Below, piece after piece: positions 59,518-64,000 of a DNA stretch of 64,000 nucleotides. A program made the translations under genes and the position numbers. Under the pieces are notes generated by a model. The model was not told the origin of the DNA and ran no database searches. It saw only the letters and a program-made list of their open reading frames with translations. Position 1 is the first letter of the stretch; each line of letters begins with the position of its first letter. The stretch comes from Marinobacter salarius. Lineage in GTDB: Bacteria > Pseudomonadota > Gammaproteobacteria > Pseudomonadales > Oleiphilaceae. The DNA is taken from positions 2,604,001 to 2,668,000 of the forward strand of contig NZ_CP136693.1 of the NCBI RefSeq assembly GCF_032922745.1, in the 5' to 3' direction.

Positions 59518-60873
59518 TTATTGGTTTCCTGAATTGACTGCGGTCACGCTCGCTTCAAGATGCCCACTGGCGACACGGGCGGTGACCCTATCGCCGGGCT
59601 TGAGTTCACTGGCCTGGCGAACTATATCCCCGTTTTCCTGCTGAACGATGGCGTACCCCCGGCCCAGGGTCGCCAATGGGCTGACCACATGCAGCGTTTG
59701 GGCCAGATGCTCAAGTCGCTCCCGGCGTTGGACGACGGACTGGCCGGCGACGCGGGCCAGTCGTTCGGACAGTTGGCTAACGCTCCTGCGGTTGTCGTCA
59801 AGTCGCTTTGCGGGAGATTGCATTCCCAGGCGCTGGCCAAGGTGCTCAGATCGCACCTTTTCCCGTTCGATTCGCTGGCGCATGGCCTTGCCCAGCCGCA
59901 GGTCGAGATCATCCATGCGTTGGGCCTTTTCCATCAGTTCACGCCGAGGATCCCTGAGCCTGGCGGAAAGATGCGCCAGTTGAGTCCCCATCCGTTTGAG
60001 GGCCCGGCTGGCGGCGCCGGCGAGTCGATGTTCCCGTTCCCTGAGCTGTCGCAGCCAGTCTTGTTGGTCGGGTGATATTTTTTCCGCAGCAGCGGACGGC
60101 GTGGGTGCTCGCAGGTCGGCGACAAAGTCAGCAATGGTAACGTCCACTTCATGACCAACCGCACTGACCGTTGGTAGCGGGCATGCTGCGATGGCGCGGG
60201 CCACAGCTTCCTCGTTGAAGCACCAGAGATCTTCCAGTGAGCCGCCACCACGACCAATAATCAGCACATCGGCGACGCCGTGCCGGGCTGCCCGATCAAT
60301 GGCGCGGACAATATCAGCCGTTGCCGCCTGTCCCTGGACAGCGGTGGGGTAGAGGGTAACGGGAATGGCCGGGCATCGTCTGGCAAGTACGGTCAGGATA
60401 TCGTGAATGGCGGCACCGGTGGGCGATGTCACAACGCCAATGTGACTAGGGGTTGAAGGCAGCGATTTCTTGCGTGCGGCGTCGAACAGGCCTTCCATTT
60501 GCAGTTTGCGTTTGAGCTCCTCATAGGCCTGCTGTAGTGCGCCCAGTCCCGCAGGCTCGATATGCTCGACGATGATCTGGAAATCGCCCCGGTTCTCGTA
60601 GAGCGTAACCTTGCCACGGATGCGGACCTGCTCGCCTTCCTTCGGAATCTCTTTCACCCGCTGGTTGAAGCCCCGGAACATGGCGCAGCGGATCTGGCAT
60701 TTGCGATCCTTCAGGGAGAAGTACCAATGGCCAGAAGAGGGGCGGGAGAACCCGGACAATTCGCCCTCAACCCAAACCTGCATAAAGCTGGCTTCCAGCA
60801 GATGGCGGGCCTGGTGATTGAGCTCGCTGACACTCAGCGCACGGGGCCGGGAATCCTGGAAACCGTTGTCCAA
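59518..60873 (-). CDS. xseA: Exodeoxyribonuclease VII large subunit XseA
   Basis: XseA is the catalytic subunit of exonuclease VII, which degrades single-stranded DNA from both ends. The 451-residue protein has an N-terminal OB fold (about 10-110, with VWVEGELSGFSRPSSGHWYF), the catalytic central domain (about 125-300, including VVTSPTGAAIHDIL and IGRGGGSLEDLW) and a long coiled coil (about 270-385). A TTG start at 60873 with GGAG eight bases upstream is used; the frame reaches 60963, but a likely promoter lies inside that extra part. It is divergent from guaB. Confidence 0.95.
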   Translation of the reverse strand: MDNGFQDSRPRALSVSELNHQARHLLEASFMQVWVEGELSGFSRPSSGHWYFSLKDRKCQIRCAMFRGFNQRVKEIPKEGEQVRIRGKVTLYENRGDFQIIVEHIEPAGLGALQQAYEELKRKLQMEGLFDAARKKSLPSTPSHIGVVTSPTGAAIHDILTVLARRCPAIPVTLYPTAVQGQAATADIVRAIDRAARHGVADVLIIGRGGGSLEDLWCFNEEAVARAIAACPLPTVSAVGHEVDVTIADFVADLRAPTPSAAAEKISPDQQDWLRQLREREHRLAGAASRALKRMGTQLAHLSARLRDPRRELMEKAQRMDDLDLRLGKAMRQRIEREKVRSEHLGQRLGMQSPAKRLDDNRRSVSQLSERLARVAGQSVVQRRERLEHLAQTLHVVSPLATLGRGYAIVQQENGDIVRQASELKPGDRVTARVASGHLEASVTAVNSGNQ

Positions 60874-60935
60874 GGGGGGTGCTCCTTCGTTTCTGTCGGG
60901 TCGCGGTATACGCAAAAGCCGAAAATTGGAGAGTA

Positions 60936-60963
60936 AAAATAGCGAAAATTCAAAAAGATGCAA
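60936..60963 (-). promoter_or_regulatory. Possible xseA promoter
   Basis: On the minus strand TTGCAT (60958-60963), a 16-base spacer and TATTTT (60936-60941) are a weak promoter match. It would start near 60929, upstream of the TTG start at 60873 and inside the longer reading frame, which supports the shorter protein. Confidence 0.35.
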
Positions 60964-60985
60964 CCCAATAGGTAATCAGCCCCGG

Positions 60986-61014
60986 TTTACTGTCAACCAA
61001 GGCCCATTTATAAT
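60986..61014 (+). promoter_or_regulatory. guaB promoter
   Basis: TTTACT (60986-60991), a 17-base spacer and a perfect TATAAT (61009-61014) make a strong promoter. Transcription should begin near 61021, giving a leader of about 80 bases before the guaB ATG at 61102. Confidence 0.75.
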
Positions 61015-61101
61015 AGGTCGATTAAGAATTTTGCACTGCCACAGTCTGCGGGGTGTGGTGTCAGAATTCTCCAATCTAGCATGTTCAAAAGGCGGATCCC
61101 A

Positions 61102-62565
61102 ATGCTGCGAATTGCCGAAGAAGCCCTCACCTTTGACGATGTACTGCTCGTTCCAGGACGCTCAGAGGTTCTTCCTCACCAGGTCAGCCTGCAAACCCAG
61201 CTGACCAAAGGTATCACCCTGAATATTCCGTTGGTATCGGCGGCTATGGATACCGTGACCGAAGCTGATCTGGCCATCTCCATGGCCCAGGAAGGTGGCA
61301 TCGGCATTATGCACAAGAGCATGTCTGTTGAGCAGCAGGCTGCGGCCGTCCGCAAGGTCAAAAAATTCGAAAGCGGCGTCGTCAAGGATCCCATTACGGT
61401 AACGCCGAACACCACGGTTCGCGAACTGGTGGACATCACCATGGCCAACAACATTTCGGGTCTGCCGGTGGTGGATGGTGTCGATCTGGTGGGTATCGTC
61501 ACCGGTCGTGATATTCGCTTTGAAAGCCGCCTGGATACGCCTGTCTCTGAAATCATGACCGCCAAGGACAAATTGGTGACGGTGAAAGAGGGCGCCAACC
61601 TGGACGACGTGAAAGAGCTGTTGCATCGCCACCGCATTGAAAAAGTTCTGGTCGTGAATGACGACTTCGAATTGCGCGGGCTGATCACCGTCAAGGATAT
61701 CCAGAAGGCGAAGGACTATCCGCTGGCCTGCAAGGACGAACAGGGTCGTCTTCGAGCTGGCGCAGCCGTCGGCACCGGTGCGGATACGGATGCACGGGTA
61801 GCCGCGCTGGTTGAGGCCGGTGTTGACGTGATCGTGGTGGATACAGCCCACGGTCACTCCAAGGGCGTGATTGACCGGGTTCGCTGGATTAAAGAGCATT
61901 TTCCGGAGGTTCAGGTGATCGGTGGCAATATAGCCACCTCTGATGCCGCAATCGATCTGGCGGACGCCGGTGCGGATGCGGTCAAGGTGGGTATCGGTCC
62001 CGGTTCCATCTGCACCACCCGTATCGTGGCCGGCATTGGCGTGCCTCAGATCACCGCCGTGTCCAATGTGGCAGCCGCCTTGAAAGACCGTGGCGTGCCC
62101 TTGATCGCGGATGGTGGCGTTCGCTTCTCTGGCGATATTTCCAAGGCCATTGCAGCCGGAGCCTACAGTGTCATGATTGGCAGCCTGCTGGCCGGTACTG
62201 ACGAAGCGCCGGGCGAGGTTGAGCTATATCAGGGGCGCAGCTACAAGGCATACCGCGGCATGGGGTCCATTGGTGCCATGGGTCAGGGCTCCAGCGACCG
62301 TTACTTCCAGGACGCCAGCAAAGGCATCGAAAAGCTGGTGCCGGAAGGCATTGAAGGTCGCGTTGCCTGCAAGGGCCCAATGCGGAATATTGTGCACCAG
62401 TTAATGGGCGGTTTGCGGGCTTCCATGGGTTACACCGGCAGTGCCACCATGGAAGAAATGCGCACCAAGCCTGAATTCGTCCGCATCACCAATGCGGGCA
62501 TGCGTGAGAGCCACGTCCACGACGTGACCATCACCAAAGAAGCACCTAACTACCGTATCGGCTGA
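61102..62565 (+). CDS. guaB: Inosine-5'-monophosphate dehydrogenase
   Basis: GuaB oxidises IMP to XMP with NAD, the committed step to GMP. The 487-residue protein begins MLRIAEEALTFDDVLLVPG, as in E. coli (488), so I use the ATG at 61102, which has AGGCGG upstream, not 61081. Two CBS domains are inserted at about 93-205. The catalytic loop is GPGSICTTRIV with Cys near 305, and the flap has GYTGSATMEE near the end. It leads guaA, with a terminator-like hairpin in between. Confidence 0.98.
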   Translation: MLRIAEEALTFDDVLLVPGRSEVLPHQVSLQTQLTKGITLNIPLVSAAMDTVTEADLAISMAQEGGIGIMHKSMSVEQQAAAVRKVKKFESGVVKDPITVTPNTTVRELVDITMANNISGLPVVDGVDLVGIVTGRDIRFESRLDTPVSEIMTAKDKLVTVKEGANLDDVKELLHRHRIEKVLVVNDDFELRGLITVKDIQKAKDYPLACKDEQGRLRAGAAVGTGADTDARVAALVEAGVDVIVVDTAHGHSKGVIDRVRWIKEHFPEVQVIGGNIATSDAAIDLADAGADAVKVGIGPGSICTTRIVAGIGVPQITAVSNVAAALKDRGVPLIADGGVRFSGDISKAIAAGAYSVMIGSLLAGTDEAPGEVELYQGRSYKAYRGMGSIGAMGQGSSDRYFQDASKGIEKLVPEGIEGRVACKGPMRNIVHQLMGGLRASMGYTGSATMEEMRTKPEFVRITNAGMRESHVHDVTITKEAPNYRIG

Positions 62566-62580
62566 CCATTGTCGATTCAG

Positions 62581-62610
62581 GCGCGGCTCATCCAGTGAGC
62601 CGCGCTTTTT
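62581..62610 (+). terminator. Terminator-like hairpin between guaB and guaA
   Basis: A perfect 10-base-pair GC-rich stem GCGCGGCTCA (62581-62590) and TGAGCCGCGC (62596-62605) with a TCCAG loop is followed by TTTTT. It begins 16 bases after guaB and ends 20 bases before guaA. It looks like a full intrinsic terminator inside the operon and may lower guaA relative to guaB. Confidence 0.85.
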
Positions 62611-62630
62611 CTTTCTGCTCCGAGGATTTC

Positions 62631-64000
62631 ATGGCCCACAACATCCACGATCACCGCATTCTGATTCTCGATTTCGGTTCCCAGTATACCCAGCTGATCG
62701 CGCGCCGCGTTCGGGAAATTGGGGTCTATTGTGAGATCAAGGCCTTTGATATTACCGATGAGGAACTGAAAGAGTTCAATCCCAAAGGCATCATTCTCGC
62801 GGGCGGTCCAGAGTCAGTGACTCAACTGGGCGGCCCCCGGGCGCCGGAAGGCCTGTTCGAAAAAGGGATTCCGGTTCTGGGCATTTGTTATGGCATGCAG
62901 ACCATGGCCGAGCAACTGGGTGGCCGTGTTGCCAGTTCCGAGAAGCGGGAATTCGGCTATGCCCAGGTCAAGGTGCGTGCCAAGGGACCTTTGCTGAAAG
63001 ACATTACAGACCACCTCACGGCAACCGGCGATTCGTTGCTGGACGTGTGGATGAGCCATGGCGACAAGGTTGTGGTGATGCCGGACGGCTTCGAGCTGCT
63101 GGCGTCGACGGAGAGCGCGCCGATTTCGGCGATGCAGGATACGTCGCGTAACCTCTACGGCGTCCAGTTCCACCCGGAAGTGACCCATACCCTGCAGGGC
63201 AAGCGCATCCTCGAGCACTTCATTCTCAACATCTGCCAGTGCGAGGCTCTGTGGACGCCAGCCAAGATCGTTGACGATGCGGTAGAACAGATCCGTAATC
63301 AGGTGGGCAGTGGCAAGGTGCTTCTGGGGCTGTCTGGTGGTGTGGATTCTTCCGTTACCGCCGCGCTGCTTCACAAAGCCATCGGCGACCAGTTGACCTG
63401 TGTATTCGTGGACAACGGCCTGCTACGCCTGAACGAAGGCGACCAGGTGATGGATATGTTCGCCAGCAATATGGGTGTTAAGGTCATTCGGGTCGATGCC
63501 GAAGACTTGTTCCTGTCCAAGCTGAAGGGTGTCGATGATCCCGAGCAGAAGCGCAAGATCATAGGCAACACCTTTATTGATGTGTTCGACGAAGAAGCGG
63601 CCAACATCCGCGATGTGAACTGGCTGGCCCAGGGCACTATCTACCCGGATGTCATCGAATCCGCAGCCTCCAAGACCGGTAAGGCCCATGTCATAAAGTC
63701 CCACCATAATGTGGGCGGCCTGCCGGAAACCATGAAAATGAAACTGGTGGAGCCACTGCGGGAGCTGTTCAAGGACGAGGTTCGCCGTATTGGCCTGGAG
63801 CTTGGTCTGCCTTACGACATGGTGTATCGCCACCCGTTCCCAGGTCCAGGCCTGGGCGTGCGGATTCTGGGTGAAGTGAAGAAGGAATACGCCGAAATCC
63901 TTCGTCGGGCTGACGCTATTTTCCTGGAAGAGTTGCACCGTGCTGACTTTTACCACAAGACCAGTCAGGCATTTGCGGTCTTCCTGCCCGTCAAATCGGT
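62631..64000 (+). CDS. guaA: GMP synthase (glutamine-hydrolysing), cut by window edge
   Basis: GuaA converts XMP to GMP using glutamine and ATP. About 456 residues of an expected 525 are visible, ending at the window edge. Domains: class I glutamine amidotransferase (about 8-200) with the nucleophile Cys in GICYGMQTM (near 86) and His/Glu in QFHPEVTHT, the ATP pyrophosphatase domain with PP-loop LLGLSGGVDSSVTA (near 232), and the start of the dimerisation domain (HPFPGPGLGVRILGE). The ATG at 62631 follows a GAGGA ribosome site. It pairs with guaB. Confidence 0.97.
   Translation, partial: MAHNIHDHRILILDFGSQYTQLIARRVREIGVYCEIKAFDITDEELKEFNPKGIILAGGPESVTQLGGPRAPEGLFEKGIPVLGICYGMQTMAEQLGGRVASSEKREFGYAQVKVRAKGPLLKDITDHLTATGDSLLDVWMSHGDKVVVMPDGFELLASTESAPISAMQDTSRNLYGVQFHPEVTHTLQGKRILEHFILNICQCEALWTPAKIVDDAVEQIRNQVGSGKVLLGLSGGVDSSVTAALLHKAIGDQLTCVFVDNGLLRLNEGDQVMDMFASNMGVKVIRVDAEDLFLSKLKGVDDPEQKRKIIGNTFIDVFDEEAANIRDVNWLAQGTIYPDVIESAASKTGKAHVIKSHHNVGGLPETMKMKLVEPLRELFKDEVRRIGLELGLPYDMVYRHPFPGPGLGVRILGEVKKEYAEILRRADAIFLEELHRADFYHKTSQAFAVFLPVKS

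Noticed and set aside
1..64000. CRISPR array, prophage, integron or insertion sequence
   Set aside because: No regularly spaced repeats, transposase, integrase or phage gene was found; all sizeable frames belong to core families or named unknowns.

Overview
The window looks like core chromosome of a marine gammaproteobacterium of the Marinobacter type. The evidence is protein-level resemblance and a gene order that repeatedly follows Pseudomonas (cbb3 oxidase operon; sagS-ospR-gpx-alaA-htpX; purB-hflD-mnmA; cspD-clpS-clpA-infA-bpt-aat-trxB; lol-comEC-exbBD-lpxK-kdsB-ptp-murB). Genus is inferred from memory of these families, not from a search. No rRNA, tRNA, CRISPR array, insertion sequence or prophage gene was seen. 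Coding density is high, with many 1-13 base overlaps.

Layout. 1-4976 (minus): ccoNOQP-ccoG-ccoH, the high-affinity cbb3 oxidase and its assembly genes, with an ANR/FNR-like site placed for class II activation; the operon runs off the left edge. 5205-9536: a small hydrolase, a 7TM-DISM diguanylate cyclase, rlmM, a monooxygenase-fold protein and tusA. 9547-15578: dsbD, then epmC-rhlB and pdxB, then htpX. 15676-20864: alaA plus an unknown gene, the peroxide module gpx-ospR, and a SagS-like hybrid kinase that overlaps ospR tail to tail. 20924-29465: an anchored unknown protein, a LysR regulator, a GNAT fusion, roxA, purB, hflD, mnmA, a NUDIX hydrolase and rluE. 29676-35921: the N-degron set (cspD, clpS, clpA, bpt, aat) with infA and trxB. 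36086-38977: moxR downstream of aguA-aguB (agmatine to putrescine). 39052-42723: a small exported protein, a PilZ protein, one lolC-type permease with lolD, and a DUF2062 protein.

42804-51644 is a long plus-strand run for the envelope and LPS: comEC, exbB, exbD, msbA, lpxK, a Trm112 protein, kdsB, a low-molecular-weight phosphatase and murB, most of them overlapping or nearly touching. 51682-57213: proS, a thioesterase, a TetR regulator, an Lrp regulator divergent from leuA, and a cold-shock gene with a long leader. 57532-64000: prpE, xseA, guaB and the start of guaA, which runs off the right edge.

Common threads are microaerobic respiration and redox defence, modification of the translation machinery (RlmM, RluE, MnmA/TusA, EpmC, RoxA), and envelope assembly. 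Nothing here amounts to a clearly new multigene system. The observations most worth following are the long imperfect inverted repeat between aat and trxB, the palindrome inside the gpx-ospR promoter, a moxR without its usual partners in an agmatine operon, the single-permease Lol locus, and an acetyltransferase fused to what looks like a degenerate phospholipase-D-like domain. Start codons were chosen from ribosome sites, family alignment from memory and overlaps, and are stated where uncertain.
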